Under the pieces are notes generated by a model. That model did no database searches and was not told the DNA's origin. It saw nothing but the letters and a program-made list of their open reading frames with translations. 64,000 nt of DNA, taken from the NCBI RefSeq assembly GCF_040529065.1, contig NZ_CP132343.1:2790001-2854000 (forward strand), written 5' to 3'. Below, piece by piece: positions 26,947-38,604 of this stretch. This DNA comes from Xanthomonas sacchari. Its GTDB lineage: Bacteria; Pseudomonadota; Gammaproteobacteria; Xanthomonadales; Xanthomonadaceae. The translations under genes and the position numbers were made by a program. The stretch's first letter is position 1, and each line of letters opens with the position of its first letter.

Positions 26947-27564
26947 TCACGCCGCCTTCGCCAACAAGGCGGCGACGGCCGTTGTGGCATCGGCGACGGC
27001 GGCGTTCACCGCATCGGGGCCGAGCACCGTGCCTTCGATGCGCACCACGTCGACATCGGTGAGACCGATGAAACGCAGCAGATGGAGCAAGTAGCTGGTC
27101 TGAAAGTCGAACGGCGCCCATGCGCCCTCCGAGAACACGCCGCCCGTGGCAGCGACGAGATAGACCTTCTTGCCGGTCAGCAGCCCCTCCGGCCCGCGCT
27201 CGCCATAGCGGAACGTGACACCGGGCCAGGTGACGTGATCGAACCACGCCTTGAGTTGCGAGGACGGGCCGAAGTTCATCATCCCCGAACCGAGCACGAT
27301 CACGTCGGCGAGCTTCAGTTCGTCTACGAGCTCCTGGGCGATGTCCACCGCCTCGACCTGTTCCGGTGTGCGGTGTTCGGCCGACGCGATCCGGCCATGA
27401 ATATAGGCCGACGTAATGTGCGGCGGTGGATGCGCGGCGAGGTCACGCACGGTCAGCTGACCGCCCGAGCGGGCCTGGAGACCCTCGGCGATGTCGGTCG
27501 CGAAGCGCGTGGAGAGACTGTCCGCGCGGCGCGGACTGGACGTGACAAGGAGGATACGGCGCAT
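26947..27564 (-). CDS. azoR: FMN-dependent NADH:quinone oxidoreductase / azoreductase (AzoR-like)
   Basis: A 205-residue flavodoxin-fold protein: '[22 protein letters not shown]' as phosphate-binding loop, '[24 protein letters not shown]' as the flavin loop, '[12 protein letters not shown]' and '[17 protein letters not shown]'. Length and motifs match FMN-dependent AzoR, which reduces quinones and azo dyes with NADH. The ATG at 27564 has GGAG before it. Divergent from an HxlR gene with a strong inverted repeat between, so it is probably induced by quinone or electrophile stress, as known for HxlR-azoreductase pairs. Confidence 0.88.
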   Translation of the reverse strand: MRRILLVTSSPRRADSLSTRFATDIAEGLQARSGGQLTVRDLAAHPPPHITSAYIHGRIASAEHRTPEQVEAVDIAQELVDELKLADVIVLGSGMMNFGPSSQLKAWFDHVTWPGVTFRYGERGPEGLLTGKKVYLVAATGGVFSEGAWAPFDFQTSYLLHLLRFIGLTDVDVVRIEGTVLGPDAVNAAVADATTAVAALLAKAA

Positions 27565-27598
27565 GAGGGCTCCAAGGTATAAAATAAGAACCAAGTAA

Positions 27599-27616
27599 TA
27601 AGTAAGAAGTTACTTA
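27599..27616. promoter_or_regulatory. HxlR operator candidate
   Basis: TAAGTAA-GAAG-TTACTTA, a perfect inverted repeat with seven-base arms, plus a further AAGTAA half site six bases upstream, in the gap between azoR and the divergent HxlR gene. HxlR-type regulators are known to bind palindromes in such gaps. Confidence 0.75.
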
Positions 27617-27673
27617 CCAATCCATACAGAGGATGGTATGGTCCCTGCCGGCGCCCCACAAGAAGGCACACGG

Positions 27674-28108
27674 ATGTCACCTGGTCACATCGACCCACCT
27701 GTCGAAGTCCCTGCACCTGATACGGGTGGCTGTCTGGCGACCCGTCAAATCCTCGATCGCATCGGCGACAAGTGGAGTCTCTACATCATCGCGATGCTGG
27801 CGAACGGCCCGCAGCGCTTCAACGCATTGAAGCGTGGCATCGACGGCATTTCCCAGCGCATGCTGACGCTGACCCTGCGCGGACTGGAACGCGACGGACT
27901 GGTCACGCGCACGCTGTATCCGACGATCCCTCCGCGCGTCGATTACGCACTGACCGACCTTGGACGCACGCTATTGAAGCCGGTCATGGCACTGGTCGAT
28001 TGGGCGAACGAGAACCAACGCGCCATCGCCGAAGCACATCGACGTTTCGACGATGCGCCGGAGCAAGATCAGGTCTTGGTTCAGGGCGTCGTCTACCAGC
28101 GTCGCTAG
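27674..28108 (+). CDS. HxlR-family transcriptional regulator
   Basis: A 144-residue winged-helix regulator: '[60 protein letters not shown]' is the diagnostic HxlR core with an N-terminal Cys (C23) that is the usual electrophile sensor, and '[14 protein letters not shown]' the wing. ATG 27674 is used; ATG 27638 would add 12 residues. Divergent from azoR. It meets arsN1 tail to tail with no gap. Confidence 0.88.
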   Translation: MSPGHIDPPVEVPAPDTGGCLATRQILDRIGDKWSLYIIAMLANGPQRFNALKRGIDGISQRMLTLTLRGLERDGLVTRTLYPTIPPRVDYALTDLGRTLLKPVMALVDWANENQRAIAEAHRRFDDAPEQDQVLVQGVVYQRR

Positions 28109-28630
28109 TCAGACCCCGTTTTCGTGGGGCGTGGCTGGAAGAAGCAACTGCCAGTACACGACATCCACCCAACGGCCGAACTTGTAGCCGACCTGCTCGA
28201 AGTGGGCGACCTTCTTGAACCCTAGCGCCTGGTGCAGCCGGGCACTTGCATCGTTCGGTTGAGCGACACCGCCGATGACTGCGTGCAACTCCAGCCGTCG
28301 CAGTGTTTCCAGCAGCGCGCCATACAGGACAGCGCCCAGCCCTCGCCCACGATGCCCGTCAGCCAGGTAGATCGTGGATTCCACCGAACGCTGGTACGCC
28401 TTTCTCGCTCTCCACTGGGTGGCGTAGGCATACCCGGCAACCTCGTCGCCCACCAGCGCAACCAGCCACGGAAGGCCGACGCGCTGGACGTCTTCAATGC
28501 GCCTGGCCATGTCGGCCGACGTCACGGGATCCAGTTCGAACGTGACGCACGTGTTGGCGATGTAGTGGTTGTAGATGTCCGCGATGCGCTGGGCATGCAC
28601 GGGACTGGCCGAAACGACGGTCGCTGTCAT
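28109..28630 (-). CDS. arsN1: phosphinothricin/arsinothricin-type N-acetyltransferase (ArsN1-like)
   Basis: A 173-residue GNAT enzyme of the PAT family: 'IADIYNHYIANTCVTFELDPVT' is the substrate-side signature, 'GYAYATQWRARKAYQRSVESTIYL' and acetyl-CoA loop 'HRGRGLGAVLYGALL' follow, then 'ALGFKKVAHFEQVGYKFGRWVDVVYWQ'. PAT relatives in ars operons (ArsN1) acetylate the arsenical arsinothricin; because this gene follows arsR and arsN2 on one strand, that is the better call than herbicide resistance. ATG 28630 gives the family length. Confidence 0.82.
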   Translation of the reverse strand: MTATVVSASPVHAQRIADIYNHYIANTCVTFELDPVTSADMARRIEDVQRVGLPWLVALVGDEVAGYAYATQWRARKAYQRSVESTIYLADGHRGRGLGAVLYGALLETLRRLELHAVIGGVAQPNDASARLHQALGFKKVAHFEQVGYKFGRWVDVVYWQLLLPATPHENGV

Positions 28631-28670
28631 GGTCACCGGCTTCCTTTGTTGATGAAAGGCAAGGCCTGGA

Positions 28671-29102
28671 TCACAGGCGCTTCGACATGCAGACAGCGCT
28701 GGACGGACAGAGGCGTTCGAACTGGCTCGACGCCCCGACCAGCGGCGGCACCTGCCGTCGGTCGCACTGTACGTAGCCCATGGCGGCGAACACATCCTGC
28801 GCCGTCGTGGTCAGCAGATACAAGGCAAGCACCTCACGCTGCACAGCCAGGCGCTCTGCCTCCCGAACCAGCCGACGCCCGAGGCCATCACCGCGATGCC
28901 CCTCCGCGACGCATAACGACCGCAGCACGCCATGTTCGCCATGGAATTCGACAGCCACCGTGCCGACCAACCCACCCCGACGCGCGGCAAGGAACTGTCG
29001 CGACGCGTGACCGGCGATCAGGTCCGAGGTCGGCAACCCCGAGGACTTCAGCAGTTCTTCCGTCTGCTGATCGAACTGCGCCAGGCTGATCACGACGTCC
29101 AT
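28671..29102 (-). CDS. arsN2: arsenic-resistance-associated N-acetyltransferase ArsN2
   Basis: A 143-residue GNAT protein: 'LLKSSGLPTSDL' near the N-terminus, 'LRSLCVAEGHRGDGLGRRLVREAE' containing the acetyl-CoA loop, 'YLLTTTAQDVFAAMGYVQCDRRQVP' and C-terminal 'FERLCPSSAVCMSKRL' with two Cys. These are the features of ArsN2 proteins encoded in ars operons. Their substrate is not firmly established. It lies between arsR and arsN1, same strand, 40 bases before arsN1. ATG 29102 matches family length. Confidence 0.83.
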   Translation of the reverse strand: MDVVISLAQFDQQTEELLKSSGLPTSDLIAGHASRQFLAARRGGLVGTVAVEFHGEHGVLRSLCVAEGHRGDGLGRRLVREAERLAVQREVLALYLLTTTAQDVFAAMGYVQCDRRQVPPLVGASSQFERLCPSSAVCMSKRL

Positions 29103-29228
29103 GACATCACCTCGGTATGTGCAGAAGCACGAAACGACGGTTGGCGGCAGCCTGGCGATGCGCCGTCGGCGCGACATGAGCCGTGTCCAAGCTCATGTCG
29201 CAGCCATCTCGCATCGAGTGGCCAAGCG

Positions 29229-29543
29229 TCAGCAAGTCCGTCCTGCTTCGCAACGCACGTCGCCGCCGCAGCAGTTCTCGGTCAGGTAATCGAGCAGGCG
29301 CGTCATCGTGTCGAACTCGGCGCGATAGCAGACCGTCCTGCCCCGTTGCTCAGCGCGGATCATTCCGACAGCAGCCAGCTCCTTCAGGTGGAAGGACAGG
29401 GTCGGTCCCGGCAGGGTCAGCGCGCTGGCGATCTCGCCCGCCAGCTTGCCCGACGGCCCGGCCTGGACGAGCAGCCGGAAGATGGCCAGGCGGGTCTCCT
29501 GGCCCAATGCCGACAAGGCCTTGGTTGCGGTCAAATGTTCCAT
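29229..29543 (-). CDS. arsR: ArsR arsenite-responsive repressor
   Basis: A 104-residue ArsR/SmtB repressor: 'ALGQETRLAIFRLLVQAGPSGKLAGEIASAL' and recognition helix 'TLPGPTLSFHLKELAAVGMI'. The C-terminal cysteines C91, C92 and C98 have the same CC-x5-C spacing as the As(III) site of Acidithiobacillus ferrooxidans ArsR; the N-terminal CxCxxC motif of the E. coli type is absent. It heads arsR-arsN2-arsN1 and is divergent from arsH with a 41-base promoter gap. Confidence 0.92.
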   Translation of the reverse strand: MEHLTATKALSALGQETRLAIFRLLVQAGPSGKLAGEIASALTLPGPTLSFHLKELAAVGMIRAEQRGRTVCYRAEFDTMTRLLDYLTENCCGGDVRCEAGRTC

Positions 29544-29557
29544 TATTTTAGAATAAT
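29542..29557. promoter_or_regulatory. ArsR operator candidate
   Basis: ATTAT-TTTAGA-ATAAT is an AT-rich inverted repeat overlapping the arsR start within the 41-base arsR/arsH gap; another similar half (ATTGAATTAAT) follows. One bound repressor could silence both directions. Confidence 0.55.
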
Positions 29558-29584
29558 TGAATTAATGAACCCAGGCAATCGATC

Positions 29585-30319
29585 ATGGACCTTCCCAATC
29601 TGGACCCAACGCTTGCGCCCGTAGCGGATCGCGCGCGCCTGGCCGCCGGCGATGCCGAGCACAAGCCGCGCATCCTGATCCTGTATGGATCGCTGCGCCC
29701 GGAGTCCTACAGCCGAAAGCTGGCACTGGAGGCGCAACGCCTGCTCGACTACTTCGGTGCCGAGACCCGTGTCTTCGATCCGCACGACCTGCCCATGGTC
29801 GATGCCGTCGGCCCGGACCATGCGAAGGTGCAGGAACTGCGCGCCGCGTCGCTGTGGTCGGAAGGCCAGGTCTGGGTGAGCCCCGAACGTCATGGCGCGG
29901 TGTCGTCGGTCTTCAAGAACCAGATCGACTGGCTGCCCCTGCAGGAAGGCAGCGTCCGCCCGACGCAGGGACGCACGCTCGCGGTGATGCAGGTCTGCGG
30001 CGGATCGCAGTCCTTCAACGTGGTCAACGCGCTGCGCATGCTTGGGCGCTGGATGCGGATGGTGACCATCCCGAATCAGTCGTCGGTGCCGAAGGCCTGG
30101 CAGGAGTTCGACGCCAATGGCCGCATGAAACCATCGGCGTACTACGACCGCGTGGTGGACGTCATGGAGGAACTGGTGAAGTTCACCTATCTGGTGCGCG
30201 GTCGCAGCGACTACCTGGTCGACCGCTACAGCGAGCGCAAGGACACGCAGGCCGCCGCTGCACTGGCGACGGCCGCAGGCGCGGTCGAAGCCACCCAGGC
30301 GGCAAAGACCGCGTCATGA
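29585..30319 (+). CDS. arsH: ArsH organoarsenical oxidase / NADPH-dependent FMN reductase
   Basis: A 244-residue flavodoxin-like protein: '[24 protein letters not shown]', 'DPHDLPMVD', '[21 protein letters not shown]', '[30 protein letters not shown]' and '[19 protein letters not shown]' are ArsH signatures. Known ArsH oxidises trivalent organoarsenicals to less toxic pentavalent forms. The start ATG 29585 is supported by length. It is followed directly by a broken arsC whose ATG overlaps its stop. Confidence 0.92.
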   Translation: MDLPNLDPTLAPVADRARLAAGDAEHKPRILILYGSLRPESYSRKLALEAQRLLDYFGAETRVFDPHDLPMVDAVGPDHAKVQELRAASLWSEGQVWVSPERHGAVSSVFKNQIDWLPLQEGSVRPTQGRTLAVMQVCGGSQSFNVVNALRMLGRWMRMVTIPNQSSVPKAWQEFDANGRMKPSAYYDRVVDVMEELVKFTYLVRGRSDYLVDRYSERKDTQAAAALATAAGAVEATQAAKTAS

Positions 30320-30600
30320 AGGCCGTGATCTGCCACAACCCGGAATGCGGAACCTCGCGCAACGCCTCGCCCTGATCCGCCACGCAGGCGCACACCCAGA
30401 GGTCATCAAATACCTCAAGACGCCTCCAAGCCGGCAGCGACTTGTGGAGCCGATCGCCGCATCCGGACTGACGGTGCGAGAGGTTTTTCGAAGAAAGACA
30501 CGCCGTATCAGGCGCTGGAGCGACGCAATCCCGAGCTGACGGACAGGGACCTGCTGGACGCGATGCCGGAAGGCGAGCCGGAACACTACCGCGATGCCAA
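30316..30600 (+). pseudogene. arsC: arsC, thioredoxin-fold arsenate reductase, frameshifted and truncated
   Basis: From ATG 30316 the sequence starts as ArsC ('[16 protein letters not shown]' with the catalytic Cys) then stops at 30375. The protein continues in another frame ('ALIRHAGAHPEV..YLKTPPSRQRLVEPIAASGLTVREV') and again in a third ('KDTPYQALERRNPELTDRDLLDAM'), so two single-base shifts are needed. The family's last third, with the 'ILINRPIVVTP' and Arg-rich region, is missing. It cannot make a functional reductase. It overlaps the arsH stop by four bases, showing it was once co-translated. Confidence 0.87.
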
Positions 30601-30653
30601 GCCTGCTTCCGGGGCGCGCCGATCAGCCAGCGCCGCCCAAGAAGCAGGTCACC

Positions 30654-32219
<1,566 letters not shown>

Positions 32220-32225
32220 TGGGCC

Positions 32226-32311
32226 GGGAATCGGGAACGGGGAATCGGGAATGGGCAAAGCGGTGCAGACGCTGGTTCATCGATTCCCGACTCCCGATTC
32301 CCCATTCCCGG
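32226..32311. repeat. inverted pair of GGGAATCGGGAAT-type repeats between guaB and guaA
   Basis: Two copies of a short G/A-rich motif built from GGGAATC/GGGGAATC units face each other (32226-32255 and 32281-32311), able to form a long hairpin in the guaBA transcript. The same units recur at 33824, 33977, 34012, 51789 and 51904. Confidence 0.75.
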
Positions 32312-32318
32312 ATGGGCG

Positions 32319-34042
<1,724 letters not shown>

Positions 34043-34970
34043 CCGCCTCAGCGGCCTCAATCGTGTTCTGCATCAGCGTGGCCACGGTCATCGGCCCGAC
34101 GCCGCCCGGTACCGGCGTAATCCAGCTAGCGCGCTGCGCCGCCGCGTCGAAGCCGACGTCGCCGACCAGGCGGCCATCGTCCAGACGGTTGATGCCGACG
34201 TCGATCACCACCGCGCCGGGCTTGACCCACTCGCCCGGGATCAGCCCCGGCCGGCCCACCGCCACCACCAGGATGTCGGCGTCGCGCACCCGCGCCTGCA
34301 GCACCTCCGGTGGGGTGAACTTGTGGCAGCAGCTGACCGTGCAGCCGGCGATCAGCAGTTCCAGCGCCATCGGCCGGCCGACGTGGTTGCTGACGCCGAC
34401 GATGGTGGCGTTGCGCCCGCGCACCGGCTGGTCGGTGTGCGCCAGCAGGGTGACGATGCCGCGCGGCGTGCACGGACGCAGGCCGAACTCGCGCAGCGCG
34501 AGGTGGCCGACGTTCTCCGGATGGAAGCCGTCCACGTCCTTGCGCGGATCGATGCGATGGATCAGCCGGCTGGCATCGGGGATGCCCGGCAGCGGCAGCT
34601 GCACCAGGATGCCGTGGATCTTGGGGTCGGCATTGAGCCGGTCGATCAACGCCAGCAGCTCGGCTTCGCTGGTCCCGGCCGGCAGGTCGTAGTCGAACGC
34701 CTCGATGCCCACCTTCTCGGCCGCGCGGCGCTTGTTGCGCACGTACACCGCCGAGGCCGGATCGCCGCCCACCAGCACCACCGCCAATCCGGGCCGCGGC
34801 TGCCCGGCCGCCAGCCGCGCGTCGACCCGCGCCTTCAGCTCGTCGAGCAGGTCTTCGGCGATGCGCCGCCCGTCGAGGATGCGGGCCGGAACGGAAGAGA
34901 CGGGCACGGAATCGGTCATCGGGGCGGGCGGGTGTAGAGTCGGGGGATGTCCATTGTCCCCGATTCCGCC

Positions 34971-35267
34971 ATGACCGACATCACCCGCATCGAGGCCGCC
35001 GCCTTCCGCCGCCTGCTGCAGCACCTCAACCACGACCGCCCCGACGTGCAGAACATCGACCTGATGATCCTGGCCGGGTTCTGCCGCAACTGCCTGGCCG
35101 ACTGGTACCGCGAAGCGGCGGCCGCCGAGGGCGAGGACCTCAGCAAGGAGCAGGCGCGCGAGCGCGTCTACGGCATGCCGTTCGCCGACTGGAAGGCGCA
35201 GCACCAGGCCGAGGCCACCCCGGCGCAACTGGCCGCCTTCGCCGAGGCGCAGCGCAAGCACGGCTAG
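34971..35267 (+). CDS. DUF1244 domain protein
   Basis: A 98-residue protein with the DUF1244 pattern: '[41 protein letters not shown]' including a CxxC pair, then '[18 protein letters not shown]'. Function is unknown although small and well conserved. ATG 34971 gives [10 protein letters not shown]; an ATG at 34947 is possible. It is divergent from folD with a gap of 51 bases and two bases upstream of the hydrolase gene, suggesting one operon. Confidence 0.88.
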   Translation: MTDITRIEAAAFRRLLQHLNHDRPDVQNIDLMILAGFCRNCLADWYREAAAAEGEDLSKEQARERVYGMPFADWKAQHQAEATPAQLAAFAEAQRKHG

Positions 35268-35269
35268 CG

Positions 35270-36043
35270 ATGCTGCGCTACAGCGCGATCGCGGCGGCCA
35301 TTCTCGCCGCGGCCTATCTGGTGGTCTGCGCCCTGCTCTACCTGGGCCAGCGCGACCTGCTGTATTTTCCGCAGGGCACGCGGGTAGCGCCGGCGCAGAC
35401 CGATTTCGCGCTGCGGCGCGGTGCGGACGTGGAGCTGCGCGGCTGGCAGGTCAATCCCGGCCGCGACAAGGTGCTGCTGTACTTCGGCGGCAATGCCGAG
35501 GATCTGCGTTTCGCCCGCGCGCAGTTGCAGACCGCCCTGCCCGACCACAGCCTCTATTTGCTCGCCTACCGTGGCTACGGAGCCAGCGGCGGCAAGCCCA
35601 GCGAGAACGCCCTGGTCGGCGACGCGGTGGCGCTGTACGACCACGTCCACGCCGCGCAACCACAGGCACAGATCGCGGTGCTGGGACGCAGCCTGGGCAG
35701 CGGCCTGGCCAGCCAACTGGCGGCACGGCGCGCGGTGGCGCGGCTGGTGCTGGTCACACCGTTCGACAGCCTGGTGTCGGCGGCGCAGGCGCACTACCCG
35801 TGGGCGCCGGTGCGCTGGTTGCTGCGCGATCGCTACGACTCGGCGCGCGCCTTGCGCGCCTACCGCGGCCCACTCTTGATCCTGCGCGCCGGCCGCGACC
35901 AGGTGGTGCCGCCGGCCAGCACCGATGCCCTGCTCAAGGCCCTACCGCATCGCCCGACCGTAGTCGCCTTCGCGCAGGCCGACCATAACGACCTCAGCGA
36001 CGATCCGGGCTACGTGCGGGCGCTGCAGGCGTTCCTGCGCTGA
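35270..36043 (+). CDS. membrane-anchored alpha/beta hydrolase (Bem46-like)
   Basis: A 257-residue protein with an N-terminal membrane anchor (about 4-26), then an alpha/beta hydrolase: '[10 protein letters not shown]' oxyanion region, '[13 protein letters not shown]', nucleophile elbow 'LGRSLGSG' (GxSxG), catalytic Asp in '[11 protein letters not shown]' and His in 'QADHNDL'. The catalytic triad is intact. Bem46/ABHD13 relatives are of uncertain substrate. It begins two bases after the DUF1244 gene stop. Confidence 0.87.
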   Translation: MLRYSAIAAAILAAAYLVVCALLYLGQRDLLYFPQGTRVAPAQTDFALRRGADVELRGWQVNPGRDKVLLYFGGNAEDLRFARAQLQTALPDHSLYLLAYRGYGASGGKPSENALVGDAVALYDHVHAAQPQAQIAVLGRSLGSGLASQLAARRAVARLVLVTPFDSLVSAAQAHYPWAPVRWLLRDRYDSARALRAYRGPLLILRAGRDQVVPPASTDALLKALPHRPTVVAFAQADHNDLSDDPGYVRALQAFLR

Positions 36044-36058
36044 GGCTGGGCGCCTGTC

Positions 36059-36114
36059 GTAGGAGCGGCTTTGGCCGCGACCGGGCGTACTGTCGCGGCT
36101 AAAGCCGCTCCTAC
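36059..36114. repeat. REP-type inverted pair
   Basis: GTAGGAGCGGCTTTGGCCGCGAC and its inverted partner GTCGCGGCTAAAGCCGCTCC.. face each other across a short spacer just after the hydrolase stop and before the converging antiporter stop. The GTAGGAGCGGCTT..GCCGCGAC motif is a common extragenic palindrome in pseudomonads and xanthomonads; it can act as a terminator-like or mRNA-stability structure between convergent genes. Confidence 0.85.
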
Positions 36115-36136
36115 AACTCCCCGCCAACCATTGCGG

Positions 36137-37987
36137 CTATGTGCCGTCACGCTCCTGCGCTGGCTCCGCCACCGGCACGCCTTCCGGGTTCAGCGTGCGA
36201 CTCTCGCGCCGCGGCGGCGTGAACGGCGTCGGAGTCGGCACTACTGGGGTGATGTTGCCGTACATCAGGCCCCTGCCAGCACGCACGTCGCCGGCGGCGA
36301 TCTCCAGTTCCAGCCGCTCGGCATCGCGGCGGCGGATCTCGCGGGCGATGGAACGCGCCTCGCTCTCGTCCATGCCCAGCTCGATCAGCGCGGCCTGGCC
36401 GAATTCCACCGCCGATTCGAAGGTCTCGCGGATGTGGTAGTCGACGCCGGCGGCGATCAGCTCCAGCGCGTGCTCGCGGTCGTAGGAACGCACCAGCAGC
36501 TTGGCCTGCGGGAACTCGGTGGTGGCCAGCTCGACGATGCGGTTGGCCGCCTCGCGGTTGTCCACGCACACCGCGATGGCGCGGGCGCTATGCGCGCCGG
36601 AGGCGTGCAGCACATCCAGACGCGTGCCGTCGCCGTAGTAGATCTTGAAGCCGAACTTGGCCGCGCTCTGGATCATCTCGATGTCGTTGTCGATGATGGT
36701 CACGTCCACGTCGCGCGCCAGCAGCGACTGGCTGGCGACCTGGCCGAAGCGCCCGAAGCCGATGATCAGCACGCTGCCGGTGAGGCCGTCGGCCGCATCC
36801 ACGCCTTCCATCGACGGCGCCTCCACCGGCGCCCAGCGCCGGTACAGCAGGACGAACAGCGGCGTCAGCGCCATCGACAGCACCACGATGGCGGTCAGGT
36901 TGGCGTTGATCTGCGCGTCGATGACACCGGCGCCGCTGGCGGCGGCGAACAGCACGAAGGCGAACTCGCCGCCCTGCGCCATCAGCACGCCGCGATCCAG
37001 CGCCTGCGCATGGCCGCTGCCGGTGAGCCGCGCGACCAGATAGATACACGCGGCCTTGGCGGCCATGAAGGCGAGCACGCCGCTGAGGATCAGGGTCCAG
37101 TTGGCGGCCACCACCGCCAGGTTCAGCGCCATGCCGACGCCGAGGAAGAACAGCCCCAGCAGGATGCCGCGGAACGGTTCGATGTCGGCTTCGATCTGAT
37201 GGCGGAAGGTCGATTCGGACAGCAGCACGCCGGCCAGGAACGCGCCCATCGCCATCGACAACCCGCCGAGTTGCATCAGCAGCGCCGCGCCCAGCACCAC
37301 CAACAGGGCGGCCGCGGTCATCACCTCGCGCGCCTTGGCCGCGGCCAGCAGCCGGAACAGCGGATTGAGCAGCCAGCGCCCGGCCGCCAGCAGGCCGACG
37401 ATCGCGGCGGCGCCAACGCCGATGCCGACCCAGCGCGACGGCGCCGAGGCATCCGCGGGCACCGGCGCCATCCACGCCACCACCGCCAACAGCGGCACGA
37501 TCAACAGGTCCTCGAACAGCAGGATCGCCACGATCTTCTGCCCGGCCGGCAGGGCGATGTCGCCGCGCTCGCCGAGCAACTGCATCACCACTGCGGTGGA
37601 GGTCAGCACGAACCCCGAGGCGGCGATGAAGGCCACCGGGAGCGGGAAACCGAATGCCAGGCCGACGCCGGTCAGCACGCTGGCGCAGACGATGATCTGC
37701 GCGGTGCCCAGGCCGAAGATCTGCTTGCGCAGGCTCCACAGATGCGAGGGCCGCATCTCCAGGCCGATCACGAACAGGAACATGACCACGCCCAGTTCGG
37801 CGACGTGCAGGATCGCCTGCGGATCGGAGAACCAACCCAGGCCGAACGGCCCGATCGCCAGGCCGGCGGCGAGGTAGCCGAGCACCGATCCCAGGCCGAG
37901 CCGACGGAACACCGGCACCGCCACCACGGCGGCGCCGAGCAGCGCCACCACCTTGATCAATTCGCTGCTGTCGGCTGGACTGGTCAT
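36137..37987 (-). CDS. CPA2-family cation:proton antiporter with TrkA-N domain (KefB/KefC/YbaL-like)
   Basis: A 616-residue membrane protein: about 12 hydrophobic segments in the first ~390 residues ('GYLAAGLAIGPFGLG', 'GVVMFLFVIGLEM', 'SSTAVVMQLL'-like 'TSTAVVMQLLGERG', 'FEDLLIVPLLAV'), then a cytosolic NAD-binding TrkA-N domain ('VLIIGFGRFGQVASQSLL', 'DNDIEMIQSA') and a Pro/Arg-rich tail. It is probably a potassium efflux/proton antiporter. No KefF/KefG accessory gene is adjacent. Convergent with the hydrolase. Confidence 0.88.
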   Translation of the reverse strand: MTSPADSSELIKVVALLGAAVVAVPVFRRLGLGSVLGYLAAGLAIGPFGLGWFSDPQAILHVAELGVVMFLFVIGLEMRPSHLWSLRKQIFGLGTAQIIVCASVLTGVGLAFGFPLPVAFIAASGFVLTSTAVVMQLLGERGDIALPAGQKIVAILLFEDLLIVPLLAVVAWMAPVPADASAPSRWVGIGVGAAAIVGLLAAGRWLLNPLFRLLAAAKAREVMTAAALLVVLGAALLMQLGGLSMAMGAFLAGVLLSESTFRHQIEADIEPFRGILLGLFFLGVGMALNLAVVAANWTLILSGVLAFMAAKAACIYLVARLTGSGHAQALDRGVLMAQGGEFAFVLFAAASGAGVIDAQINANLTAIVVLSMALTPLFVLLYRRWAPVEAPSMEGVDAADGLTGSVLIIGFGRFGQVASQSLLARDVDVTIIDNDIEMIQSAAKFGFKIYYGDGTRLDVLHASGAHSARAIAVCVDNREAANRIVELATTEFPQAKLLVRSYDREHALELIAAGVDYHIRETFESAVEFGQAALIELGMDESEARSIAREIRRRDAERLELEIAAGDVRAGRGLMYGNITPVVPTPTPFTPPRRESRTLNPEGVPVAEPAQERDGT

Positions 37988-38142
37988 GCGCCGATTCTAC
38001 GCACAAGGTCCGGACATCCATATGGAGCGGAATGCGAGGTGAGACGCGGTGCGCTGCGTGCTGCGCGCAAGATGCCTCTCGCGCGACATGCACGCGATCG
38101 CATGTTGGACGGCGTCGATCGTGTGCGATCAGTGCGCAGCCC

Positions 38143-38580
38143 CGCCTCCCTTCTCCCATCGGGAGAAGGTGCCCCGCAGGGGCGGATGAGGGTACGAGCG
38201 CCGCTGTGAACAACGAAAGCTAGTGCAGCCAGGCATCGCGAAGCGCTTCGCGCCCGTACCCTCACCCCAACCCCTCTCCCGCAGGGAGAGGGGCTTGAGC
38301 GTGCGCGATGCTGCGTCAGCCATCGAGCACCCGCCTCCCTTCTCCCGCCGGGAGAAGGTGCCCCGAAGGGGCGGATGAGGGTACGAGCGCCGCTGCGCCA
38401 TCGACGAGCTAGTGCAACCAGACATCGCGAGGCGCTTCGCGCCGTACCCTCACCCCAACCCCTCTCCCGGTGGGAGAGGGGCTTGAGCGTGCGCGATGCT
38501 GTTTCAGCCATCGAGACCTCCCCCCTTCTCCCACCGGGAGAAGGTGCCCCGAAGGGGCGGATGAGGGTACGGGCGCCGCC
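38143..38580. repeat. tandem array of ~187-base intergenic repeat units
   Basis: This 617-base gap between the antiporter and moeB genes has no gene but holds three copies of a hairpin module (CTTCTCCC..GGGAGAAGGTGCCCC..GGGGCGGATGAGGGTACG) beginning near 38143, 38332 and 38517, alternating with two copies of a second module (CCTCACCCCAACCCCTCTCCC..GGGAGAGGGGCTTGAGCGTGCGCG) near 38269 and 38449. Period is about 185-189 bases. A shorter related copy lies at 53169-53260. Confidence 0.85.
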
Positions 38581-38604
38581 GCGAACAACGACGCCTAGTA
38601 GCAG

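Noticed and set aside
29565-29584. upstream ATG for arsH at 29565
   Set aside because: It is not in frame with ArsH and has no continuing protein.
36071-38209. 712-residue open frame on the plus strand
   Set aside because: Antisense of the CPA2 antiporter, His/Gln-rich, no recognisable domain.
38143-38580. CRISPR-like regular repeats
   Set aside because: Units are ~187 bases with internal hairpins and only three copies; no short identical direct repeats with unique spacers and no cas genes.
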